DNA of 12,573 bases, taken from NCBI GenBank assembly GCA_038258095.1, contig JBBSQE010000079.1, positions 1-12,573 on the forward strand, given 5' to 3'. Below the pieces are notes generated by a model. It was not told the DNA's origin, did no database searches, and saw nothing but the letters and a program-made list of their open reading frames with translations. Within the stretch, counting starts at the first letter, position 1, and each line of letters starts with the position of its first letter. A program made the translations under genes and the position numbers. This document shows, one piece after another, positions 6,086 to 12,128 of this stretch. Source of the stretch: JBBSQE01 sp038258095 (GTDB taxonomy: Bacteria; Actinomycetota; Thermoleophilia; Solirubrobacterales; 70-9).

Positions 6086-7597
6086 ATGGGATTGAGGATC
6101 AGAACGATTTCGAAGTCGTTCGCCGCGGCATGTGCGGTCGCCGTCCTGGCTCCGGCAGCGGCGTCGGCGGCCACGATTTCGGTCACCACGATGACCGACG
6201 AGATCTCCAATCCCGGAACCGGTTGCAGCCTCCGCGAGGCGGTCCTCAGCGCGAACACGGACGCGTCCGTGGGCGGTTGCCCGACGGGAGCCGGGTCGGA
6301 CACGATCACGATCCCGGCGGGCACCTACGGCACAGCGGGTCTCCCGGGCTCGGGCGAGGAATTCGCAGTCACGGGTGACCTCGACGTCCGCGGCAATGAT
6401 GCACTGACGATCACCGGAACCGGCAAGGTCGTGATCAGCGGCGGTGGAGCGGACCGAGTCTTCGACCACCCCAGCGGCACCGGATCTCTCGAGATCCGCA
6501 ATGTGACGATCGTCGGTGGCAATGTTTCGGGCGTCAACAACGGCGGTGCCATCCTCAACGCCGTGGGGTCGCTGACACTCGAGAACGTGACGCTGTCGCA
6601 GAACTTCGCCAACATCGACGGCGGGGCATTGACCAACTACGCCTCCGCAACCCTCACCAACGTCACGATCTCGGGCAACGTCGCCTACGGCTCAGGCGGC
6701 GGCGTCTACGCCCCCGGGGGTAGCGCGACGACGGTCCGCAACTCGACGATCGCCGGCAACAACGCAGACGGGGATGCCAGTGACAATGGGGACGGTGGCG
6801 GATTCGCCACGATGGGCACCTTCAACACCTTCAACACGATCATCGCCAACAACTCCGACTCGTCGCCGACTCCGGCGAACCAGCTTCCGGATTGCTCGAG
6901 CGGGCCTGGCTTCTTCCCCCGCTACACGCTGATCGGGAACTTCGCGCCGGCGACCTGTCTCGTCGGCTTCGACCCGATGACGAACATCAAGAACCAGGAC
7001 CCGAAGCTCGGGCCTCTGGCCGACAATGGCGGCGATGTCAGCACCAGGGCTCTGGAGTCGGGCAGCCCGGCGATCGATGTCGGTGGCGAGGCCGCACCCG
7101 ATACGTGCGCGGCGACGGATGCCCGGGGGGTGTCGAGGCCCCAGGGCCCCCGCTGCGATTTGGGCGCATTCGAGCTCCAGCCGACCCCCCCGCCTCCGCC
7201 TTTCAAGGGCAAGTGTGCAGGCAAGACTGCGACGATCACCGGCACGGCGGGCCGCGATGTCATCAAGGGGACCAACAAGCGCGACATCATCGCCGGCCTC
7301 GGCGGCAACGACAGGATCAGCGGCCTCGGCGGCAACGACCTGATCTGCGGCGGCGCCGGCCGCGACATCATCACCGGCGGCCGTGGCAGGGACCAGCTCA
7401 GGGGCGACGCAGGAGGCGATGGGCTCCAGGGCAACGACGGCAACGATGTCCTCGTGGGTGCGGCCGGCAACGACAAGATGCTCGGAGGGCGCGGACGAGA
7501 CAGGCTCTTGGGCGGCCCCGGCAGGGACCGGATGTTCGGCGGCCCGGGCAGAGACCGGCTCGTCGGCGGTCCGGGCAGGGACATCCAGAAGCAGTAG
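6086..7597 (+). CDS. Secreted beta-helix protein: CSLREA motif, choice-of-anchor-like repeat domain, RTX-like tail
   Basis: A 503-residue exported protein. Residues 1-29 are a signal peptide (basic start, Ala/Val core, AASAA end). The CSLREA motif is at 47-52, typical of secreted right-handed beta-helix proteins. Residues about 60-350 show beta-helix turns rich in G-N-x-T (NVTI, NSTI, GGAI, GGGV), ending in the 'SGSPAIDVG ... DARGVSRPQG ... CDLGAFE' signature common to such surface proteins. A Pro-rich linker (PTPPPPP, near 365) leads to 13 tandem nonapeptides (385-501) of the form xGGxGxDxL, like calcium-binding RTX repeats but with many GRD units. No sortase or membrane anchor is present. 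No enzyme motif is seen; polysaccharide binding or lyase activity is possible but unproven. The start is fixed by the promoter, a GGGGGT ribosome site and the signal peptide. Confidence 0.83.
   Translation: MGLRIRTISKSFAAACAVAVLAPAAASAATISVTTMTDEISNPGTGCSLREAVLSANTDASVGGCPTGAGSDTITIPAGTYGTAGLPGSGEEFAVTGDLDVRGNDALTITGTGKVVISGGGADRVFDHPSGTGSLEIRNVTIVGGNVSGVNNGGAILNAVGSLTLENVTLSQNFANIDGGALTNYASATLTNVTISGNVAYGSGGGVYAPGGSATTVRNSTIAGNNADGDASDNGDGGGFATMGTFNTFNTIIANNSDSSPTPANQLPDCSSGPGFFPRYTLIGNFAPATCLVGFDPMTNIKNQDPKLGPLADNGGDVSTRALESGSPAIDVGGEAAPDTCAATDARGVSRPQGPRCDLGAFELQPTPPPPPFKGKCAGKTATITGTAGRDVIKGTNKRDIIAGLGGNDRISGLGGNDLICGGAGRDIITGGRGRDQLRGDAGGDGLQGNDGNDVLVGAAGNDKMLGGRGRDRLLGGPGRDRMFGGPGRDRLVGGPGRDIQKQ
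7238..7588 (+). repeat. 13 tandem 27-bp units encoding RTX-like nonapeptides
   Basis: Thirteen 9-codon units fill exactly 351 bases and end two codons before the stop. The last three to four units (about 7481-7588) are the most alike at DNA level (GGCGG-CCGGGCAG-GAC core), which suggests recent amplification at the 3' end; the first two are the most diverged. Protein consensus is GGxGxDxL with Arg often before Asp. Confidence 0.8.
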
Positions 7598-7609
7598 GCC
7601 AGGCCAGAC

Positions 7610-7632
7610 GGGGCGGCGACGGCGGCCACCCC
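7610..7632 (+). terminator. GC-rich hairpin after the CSLREA/RTX gene
   Basis: GGGGCGGC pairs with GCCACCCC with one C-A mismatch around a 7-base loop, 13 bases after the stop codon at 7597. There is no T-tract, so it could only be a T-less type of terminator. Confidence 0.35.
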
Positions 7633-7655
7633 GCGCCTGCCAGACTGGCGCATCG

Positions 7656-9476
7656 ATGAGCGCCGAACCACTCCCAGCCCTCCGCCCGAACGCATACCGC
7701 GACGCCTGGTGCGGGGGAGTACTTCCTGACCGTGTCGGCTCCGACGCGCGCGTTGCCGGATGGGTGCACCGCCGTCGCGACCACGGCGGCCTTGTTTTCG
7801 TCGATCTGCGCGACCGCACCGGGATCGTCCAGCTCGTCATCGACCCGGATGAGTCCGCCGAGGCCCACGAGCTGAGCCACAGGCTGCGATCGGAGGACAT
7901 CGTCTCGGTCGCCGGCCCGGTCGTGAAGCGCCCGCCGGAGACGGTCAACGAGGACCTGCCGACCGGCGAGGTCGAGCTGCGGGTCACCTCGGCCGACCTC
8001 CTCTCTGACGCGGAAACGCCGCCGTTCGAGATCGAGGGAAGCGGGGGAGAGGTTGGTGAGGACGCCCGTCTGCGCTACCGCTACCTCGACCTTCGCCGAG
8101 AGCGCATGCAGGAGGCGATGAGGCTCCGCCACCGTGTGAGCTCCTCCATCCGCGGCTTCCTCGGGGACGAAGGTTTCTATGACATCGAGACGCCGGTGCT
8201 GACGCGCTCGACCCCCGAGGGCGCCCGCGACTTCCTCGTGCCCAGCCGCATCCAGCAGGGCTCCTTTTACGCCCTGCCGCAGTCCCCGCAGCTCTTCAAG
8301 CAGCTCCTGATGGTCGCCGGGTATGAGCGCTACTTCCAGATCGCCCGCTGCTTTCGCGACGAGGACCTCCGCGCCGACCGTCAGCCGGACTTCACGCAGC
8401 TCGACATCGAGATGTCGTTCGTGGACGTCGAGGACGTGCTCGACCTGAACGAGCGCCTGGTCTCCCATGTGCTCGGGGAGATGGGGCTGGAGGTCCCGAT
8501 CCCGTTCAACCGGCTCCCCTACGACGAGGCGATGGCGCGCTTCGGCTCCGACAAGCCGGACACCCGCTTCGGCCTCGAGATCACCGACCTCACCGACATC
8601 CTCCGCGAGACCGAGTTCAAGGCCTTCCGGGGCGTGATCGACGCCGGGGGAGCGGTCCGTGCCTTCAACTGCGGCAAGCGCGAGATGTCTCGGGCCCAGC
8701 TCGACGGCCTGATCGAGGAAGCCAAAGAGCTGGGAGCGAAGGGGCTTGTCTGGGCATTCCGCGAGGGGGACGGCTGGCGCGCTCCGATCGCCAAGTTCCT
8801 TTCCGCCGAGGAGCTGAGTGCGATGAACGAGGCCCTCGGCGCCGAGGAGGGCGACCTCATGCTCGTTGCCGCGGACAAGCCCGACGTCGTCGCCGGGATC
8901 CTCGGGGGGCTGCGCGTCCGGCTCGGCAGGCGCTGGGACCTGATCCCCGAGGGCTCGAACGAGCTGACCTGGATCACCGACTGGCCGCTGTTCGGCTGGA
9001 ACGAGGGAGAGGATCGTTGGGACGCGCTCCACCATCCCTTCGTCGCGCCGGACGGCGAGCTCGATCCCGAGCAGCCAGGGGAGGCCCGCGCGCTCGCCTA
9101 CGACCTCGTCTGGAACGGGGTCGAGCTTGGCGGCGGCTCGATCCGTATCTCCGACCCCAAGGTCCAGGAGGCCGCATTCGCGGCGCTCGGGATCGGGGCC
9201 GAGGAGGCCGAGGCGCGCTTCGGCTTCCTCCTCGAGGCACTCCGCTACGGAGCCCCGCCGCACGGCGGCATCGCCTACGGGCTCGACCGCTGGGTCGCCC
9301 TGCTCCACGGCACGGACTCGATCCGCGACGTCATCGCCTTCCCGAAAACCGCCTCGGGCGGCGACCCCTTGACAGGCGCACCGGCTCCGGTTGACGAACG
9401 CCAGTTGCGCGACCTCGGCATCGCCCTCCGAGCCGTCAAGCCGCCACCGCCGCCGGTGCCGCCCTCGACCGGCTGA
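7656..9476 (+). CDS. aspS: Aspartyl-tRNA synthetase
   Basis: A 606-residue bacterial-type class IIb synthetase charging tRNA-Asp. The N-terminal OB-fold anticodon domain spans about 29-110 (VAGWVHRRRDHGGLVFVDLRDR). The catalytic core follows with motif 1 at about 165-198 (FYDIETPVLTRSTPEGARDF), motif 2 at about 226-254 (YFQIARCFRDEDLRADRQPDF), the bacterial GAD insertion domain at about 300-430, and motif 3 near 555-570 (GGIAYGLDRWVALL). Length is normal (about 590). His43 in RRRDHGG is the residue seen in non-discriminating AspRS enzymes, where discriminating E. coli AspRS has Leu. The ATG at 7656 is chosen because the protein aligns from here; the frame is open further upstream but only through the RTX gene. 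No Shine-Dalgarno is visible. The stop overlaps the next start. Confidence 0.96.
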   Translation: MSAEPLPALRPNAYRDAWCGGVLPDRVGSDARVAGWVHRRRDHGGLVFVDLRDRTGIVQLVIDPDESAEAHELSHRLRSEDIVSVAGPVVKRPPETVNEDLPTGEVELRVTSADLLSDAETPPFEIEGSGGEVGEDARLRYRYLDLRRERMQEAMRLRHRVSSSIRGFLGDEGFYDIETPVLTRSTPEGARDFLVPSRIQQGSFYALPQSPQLFKQLLMVAGYERYFQIARCFRDEDLRADRQPDFTQLDIEMSFVDVEDVLDLNERLVSHVLGEMGLEVPIPFNRLPYDEAMARFGSDKPDTRFGLEITDLTDILRETEFKAFRGVIDAGGAVRAFNCGKREMSRAQLDGLIEEAKELGAKGLVWAFREGDGWRAPIAKFLSAEELSAMNEALGAEEGDLMLVAADKPDVVAGILGGLRVRLGRRWDLIPEGSNELTWITDWPLFGWNEGEDRWDALHHPFVAPDGELDPEQPGEARALAYDLVWNGVELGGGSIRISDPKVQEAAFAALGIGAEEAEARFGFLLEALRYGAPPHGGIAYGLDRWVALLHGTDSIRDVIAFPKTASGGDPLTGAPAPVDERQLRDLGIALRAVKPPPPPVPPSTG

Positions 9477-9754
9477 TGGGCCTGTTCGACCGCCTGCGCC
9501 GCGGGATGACCGGGGGATCCGGTAACGCGACGATCCACATCGGCGACCCGTTCTATGACGAGTGGGAGGTCGTCCGTGACTACGGGGACCTCCCGATCGC
9601 GCAGGCGTTCCAGAGCGCGCTCCACGAGGCGGAGATCACCGCCGTGATCACCGCCGACTGGAAGCTCGACCGTTTCGGCCGCGGCGACATCGCGCTCCGC
9701 GTGCCGCCCGGGAGCTGGTCGGACGCAGAGGAGTTGCTCTCGAACCTGGACTGA
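9476..9754 (+). CDS. Small DUF2007-like protein cotranslated with aspS
   Basis: A 92-residue soluble protein. Residues 29-80 (EWEVVRDYGDLP, then a helix AQAFQSALHEAEI, strands TAVITAD and DIALRVPPG) resemble DUF2007 domains: one alpha-beta unit in which a short helix precedes a 'bound-loop' and a final strand, described as a putative signal-transducing domain. The C-terminal SDAEELLSNL helix also fits that family. No catalytic residues are apparent. The start overlaps the aspS stop by one base (TGATG), without its own ribosome site, so expression depends on aspS translation. A link to AspRS is possible but rests only on position. Family assignment is tentative. Confidence 0.65.
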   Translation: MGLFDRLRRGMTGGSGNATIHIGDPFYDEWEVVRDYGDLPIAQAFQSALHEAEITAVITADWKLDRFGRGDIALRVPPGSWSDAEELLSNLD

Positions 9755-9782
9755 CCCGAACCCCGAACCCCGGCCCGAGAAT

Positions 9783-9810
9783 TTGACCCGGGCGCAGGCG
9801 GTGGTAGGTT
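9783..9810 (+). promoter_or_regulatory. Promoter of the 6S-like RNA
   Basis: TTGACC (9783-9788) and TAGGTT (9805-9810) are separated by 16 bases. Initiation is predicted about 7 bases downstream, near 9817, which is exactly where the closing stem of the RNA begins. Confidence 0.65.
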
Positions 9811-9816
9811 GTCCCC

Positions 9817-9977
9817 GAGGCTCGAGCCCATTCGCAAGTCGTCTCAAATTTTTTCCCAACACCAACGGCTCGGGAGCCCACCGTCCTCTTGCCCCGTGGG
9901 GCCGGAGGCAGGGCACCCACCTTCTCTTTGAAGGGTCAAAAGCCGAGACGACACCGGTGGGTTGGAGCCTCTTTTTT
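9817..9977 (+). ncRNA. ssrS: Probable 6S RNA
   Basis: About 161 nt between a strong promoter and a T6 run (9972-9977), with no sensible ORF. Hand folding gives the 6S shape. Closing arm: 9817-9823 with 9965-9971 (7 bp), 9825-9830 with 9958-9963, and 9838-9845 with 9945-9952 (8 bp, GTCGTCTC/GAGACGAC). Large central bubble: about 9846-9871 and 9919-9944, with a 5-bp hairpin in its 3' strand (9920-9924 with 9930-9934) as in known 6S RNAs. Terminal arm: 9872-9879 with 9911-9918 (one A-A mismatch), 9885-9889 with 9904-9908, and 9891-9894 with 9899-9902 around CGTG. 6S RNA mimics an open promoter and sequesters housekeeping RNA polymerase. Position between aspS and mnmA matches, from memory, the Bacillus 6S-1 locus. 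Alternative: a long mnmA leader. The ends are inferred. Confidence 0.72.
9965..9977 (+). terminator. 3' arm of closing stem plus T6: end of 6S-like RNA
   Basis: GAGCCTC (9965-9971) is followed at once by six T. The arm pairs with the RNA's own 5' end rather than with a local partner, as in other 6S genes. It would separate the RNA from mnmA, which starts 31 bases later. Confidence 0.6.
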
Positions 9978-9995
9978 GTTCCTTGGCGCGCCCCG

Positions 9996-10001
9996 TAACC
10001 T
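9996..10001 (+). promoter_or_regulatory. -10 box of a probable leaderless mnmA promoter
   Basis: TAACCT ends 7 bases before the ATG at 10009, with no Shine-Dalgarno sequence between. It lies downstream of the T6 run that ends the 6S-like RNA, so mnmA would have its own promoter. No clear -35 is seen. Confidence 0.45.
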
Positions 10002-10008
10002 CTGGCGC

Positions 10009-11451
10009 ATGAGCGCGGCCGAATTCGAACAGTATCTGCGCGACGACTCGCGGCGAGGCGATGCGCCGCGTGGCGCCTACTCTGGTGCGGCTGGCGGGGC
10101 TGCCTGCGGCGATCTGTGCCGGGTGTCGCTCAGGCTCCAGGCCGGGGCGGTTGCCGAGGCCACCTTCGACGCCGAGGGCTGCGGCGCGATGGTCGCTGCC
10201 GGCGCGGCGGTGTGCGAACTGGTGGACGGCGCTTCGGTCCTCGCGGCAGCGCGCGTCGGGTCGGACGAGATCGAGGCCGAGCTCGGCGGCTTGATCCCGG
10301 CCAAGTTGCACGCCCCGCAGCTGGTCGGCGACGCGCTCCACCGGGCCCTCGCCTCGGCCGCCGCCTCGGCGCAGACGCTCGCCTCTCCAAAAGCTGACCG
10401 CGTACTTGTCGCGATGTCGGGCGGGGTCGACAGCACGGTCGCGGCTCTCCTCGAGCGCGAGCGGGGCGCCGACGTGGTCGCCGTGACGCTGAAGCTCTGG
10501 GCCGACCCCGAGACGGACGGCACCAAGGCCTGCTGTTCGCCCGAGGCCGTCCTCGGCGCCCGCCGGCTCGCGCACTCGCTCGGCCTCCCTCACATCACCC
10601 TCGACCTCGAGGAGGAGTTTCGTCGCCGGGTCGTCGGGCGCTTCATCGACGGCTACACGGCGGGGGAGACCCCGAACCCGTGCGTCCTCTGCAACGGCGA
10701 GGTGCGCCTGGCGGCGATGATCGATCTCGCCGACCGTGTCGGCGCCACCGACCTCGTCACCGGCCACTATGCGCGGGTGGTCGACGATGCGGGCGGCCCA
10801 CTGCTGGCCGCTGCCTCGGACCCGGCGAAGGATCAGAGCTACATGCTCGCCTCGCTGCCGCCCGAACACCTGCGACGCCTGCGCTTTCCGCTTTCGGAGA
10901 TGACCAAGCCCGAGGTCAGGGCCGTCGCCCGGGCCCACGGTCTGGCGGTCCATCGCAAGCCCGACAGCATGGACCTCTGCTTCCTCGCGGGAACCGGCAA
11001 GCGGGAGTTCCTGCGCCGCCACGCGGGCCTCGGCGACCGCGAGGGCGCCATCGTCGACCGTAATGGCGAGCGCCTAGGGACACATTCGGGCCACCAGCAC
11101 TTCACCGTCGGCCAACGCAAGGGAATCGGCGTGGGAGGTGGCGACCCCCTCTACGTGCTCGGGACCGACGCGGCCGAGAACACGGTGACCGTCGGCGCCC
11201 GGAAGGACCTCGAGGTGTCGGAGGTGCGGGTGCGCAACGTCGTCTTGCACCGCGACGGCTCCGAGGTCGATGGCGTGCGCCTGCGCTACCACGCTCCCGT
11301 TGTCCCGGCGGCTGTCGAGGGGGCCGCGGGAAGGCACGAGGCTTGCACCGTGGAGCTCGCCGATCCCTTCGCCGGCGCCGCTCCGGGCCAGGCCGCGGTG
11401 CTGCTGAGCGGCGACACGATCGTCGGCCACGGGACGATCACCCGCCGTTGA
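10009..11451 (+). CDS. mnmA: tRNA 2-thiouridine synthase MnmA fused to an N-terminal IscU/NifU-like domain
   Basis: A 480-residue fusion; MnmA alone is about 360. Residues 1-120 match the IscU/NifU iron-sulfur scaffold: FEQYLRD start, AACGD with Cys33, EGCGAM with Cys58, an A-x-C-E-LVDG helix, and LIPAKLHAPQLVGDAL (95-110), where the family has K-x-H-C-S; the third ligand Cys is Ala102. Residues 129-480 are MnmA, which thiolates U34 of tRNAs for Lys, Glu and Gln: PP-loop SGGVDST (137-143), KACCS near 173-177, first catalytic Cys225 in TPNPC with LCN, persulfide Cys324 in MDLCFLA, and HQHFTVGQRKGIG (362-374) in the central domain. The ATG at 10009 is preferred over an open upstream frame (to 9889), which overlaps the 6S RNA and gives no homologous sequence. 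No cysteine desulfurase gene is in the window. Confidence 0.93.
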   Translation: MSAAEFEQYLRDDSRRGDAPRGAYSGAAGGAACGDLCRVSLRLQAGAVAEATFDAEGCGAMVAAGAAVCELVDGASVLAAARVGSDEIEAELGGLIPAKLHAPQLVGDALHRALASAAASAQTLASPKADRVLVAMSGGVDSTVAALLERERGADVVAVTLKLWADPETDGTKACCSPEAVLGARRLAHSLGLPHITLDLEEEFRRRVVGRFIDGYTAGETPNPCVLCNGEVRLAAMIDLADRVGATDLVTGHYARVVDDAGGPLLAAASDPAKDQSYMLASLPPEHLRRLRFPLSEMTKPEVRAVARAHGLAVHRKPDSMDLCFLAGTGKREFLRRHAGLGDREGAIVDRNGERLGTHSGHQHFTVGQRKGIGVGGGDPLYVLGTDAAENTVTVGARKDLEVSEVRVRNVVLHRDGSEVDGVRLRYHAPVVPAAVEGAAGRHEACTVELADPFAGAAPGQAAVLLSGDTIVGHGTITRR

Positions 11452-11505
11452 CCCGATGACTGGGATGTTGAGGCCCCTCCAGGGGCGTCAACTTCCCAAC
11501 GGACG
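11435..11505 (+). repeat. 71-bp direct repeat, copy A (mnmA 3' end plus hairpin)
   Basis: 64 of 71 positions match copy B at 12129-12199 without gaps, by hand alignment. Copy A includes the last five codons and stop of mnmA (I-T-R-R-stop) and the following inverted repeat. Homology stops abruptly upstream of 11435. Confidence 0.9.
11461..11498 (+). terminator. 38-bp imperfect inverted repeat, probable bidirectional T-less terminator
   Basis: Three 5-bp stems stacked with single mismatches (TGGGA/TCCCA, GTTGA/TCAAC, GCCCC/GGGGC) around a TCCA loop. It lies between the convergent 3' ends of mnmA and the peroxiredoxin gene, an apt place for a bidirectional terminator. There is no T-tract. Confidence 0.6.
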
Positions 11506-11507
11506 TC

Positions 11508-12092
11508 CTAAACGGGGTTGGCTCGAAGCCAGCTCAGGGCTGCGGCAGCATCGGAGCCCGGCGGGAACACCGGATAGAGCACCCACTCGATGCGCCCGGC
11601 GCGGGCGATCAGCGTCAGCCGCTTGAAGAGCCGCAGGCCCGACGTCTCGAATGTCGGCAGCTCCAGACCTACTGGACACGGCTCCGCCAGCGCCATCGCT
11701 GAGTCATTGAGCAGCGGATACGGCATGTGCTCGCGTTCGGCGAATTCCGACTGCGCTGCGAGTGGTTGCGAGCTCAAGCCGTAGACGCTCGCGCCCGCAC
11801 CTGCGAGCTCGTCCTTCAGATCTCGAAACGCGCAGTTCTGTGGCGTGCATCCGCGCGCGCCGGGGATCTCGTCCCATCCGCGCAGGAGCGGCTCGCCCGG
11901 CATCCCGGTCCGTGGGTAGATGTAGAGCACCAGGGTCTCGGCCGAGACCTCGCGCAACGAAACGGCACCCCCGGATGTGCCCTGCAGCTCCAGTCCCGGA
12001 ACCTCAATCCCGACCAGGTGATCCGCCGCGTCGTCATCCTCCGGAACCGGCAGTCCGGAGGGCAGGGACCCGTAGTCCTTCTCGGTAGCCAT
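11508..12092 (-). CDS. Peroxiredoxin (AhpC/TSA superfamily, PrxQ/BCP-like)
   Basis: A 194-residue thioredoxin-fold peroxidase that would reduce hydroperoxides with thiol electrons in the cytosol. The active site is GCTPQNC with peroxidatic Cys82 and Cys87 five residues on, the PrxQ/BCP spacing for a resolving Cys. Between the 'LYIYPRTG' strand and the active site is a segment MPGEPLLRGWDEIPGAR of about 17 residues that ordinary BCP proteins lack; it is characteristic of a separate bacterial redoxin subgroup. 'VYGLSSQ' (103-109), 'PYPLLND' (124-130) and the end 'EWVLYPVFPPGSD' (169-181) complete the fold. There is no signal peptide. The start at 12092 follows TAGAAC by 7 bases, so it may be leaderless. 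The gene is antisense to mnmA and alaS and is bracketed by 71-bp direct repeats, suggesting insertion. Confidence 0.87.
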   Translation of the reverse strand: MATEKDYGSLPSGLPVPEDDDAADHLVGIEVPGLELQGTSGGAVSLREVSAETLVLYIYPRTGMPGEPLLRGWDEIPGARGCTPQNCAFRDLKDELAGAGASVYGLSSQPLAAQSEFAEREHMPYPLLNDSAMALAEPCPVGLELPTFETSGLRLFKRLTLIARAGRIEWVLYPVFPPGSDAAAALSWLRANPV

Positions 12093-12099
12093 CCGCCGT

Positions 12100-12105
12100 G
12101 TTCTA
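12100..12105 (-). promoter_or_regulatory. -10 box of the peroxiredoxin gene, probably leaderless
   Basis: On the minus strand TAGAAC ends 7 bases before the ATG at 12092. The last base is C rather than T. No -35 is recognisable. Confidence 0.35.
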
Positions 12106-12128
12106 CAGCTCGGCGCGCCTGCGGGAGG

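Noticed and set aside
7238..7588. Possible CRISPR-like or minisatellite array
   Set aside because: Units are contiguous 27-mers in frame without spacers and translate into RTX-like nonapeptides.
7383..7655. Upstream extension of aspS into the RTX gene
   Set aside because: The extra residues are an out-of-frame reading of the RTX repeats; AspRS homology starts after 7656.
6692..7987. Minus-strand open frame opposite the RTX gene and aspS start
   Set aside because: Caused by the repeat and base composition of the plus-strand gene; it crosses two real genes.
7398..9308. Long minus-strand open frame of 636 residues opposite aspS
   Set aside because: Low-complexity, Arg/Ala/Glu/Asp-rich translation that mirrors the codon bias of aspS; no family resemblance, and the plus strand encodes a complete AspRS.
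9817..9977. SRP RNA or RNase P RNA as identity of the non-coding RNA
   Set aside because: No GGAA-type SRP domain IV hairpin and far too short for RNase P RNA; the bubble-and-rod fold fits 6S better.
9889..10008. Upstream extension of mnmA
   Set aside because: It overlaps the 3' half of the 6S-like RNA and its T6 run, and codes for no recognisable sequence before the IscU-like start.
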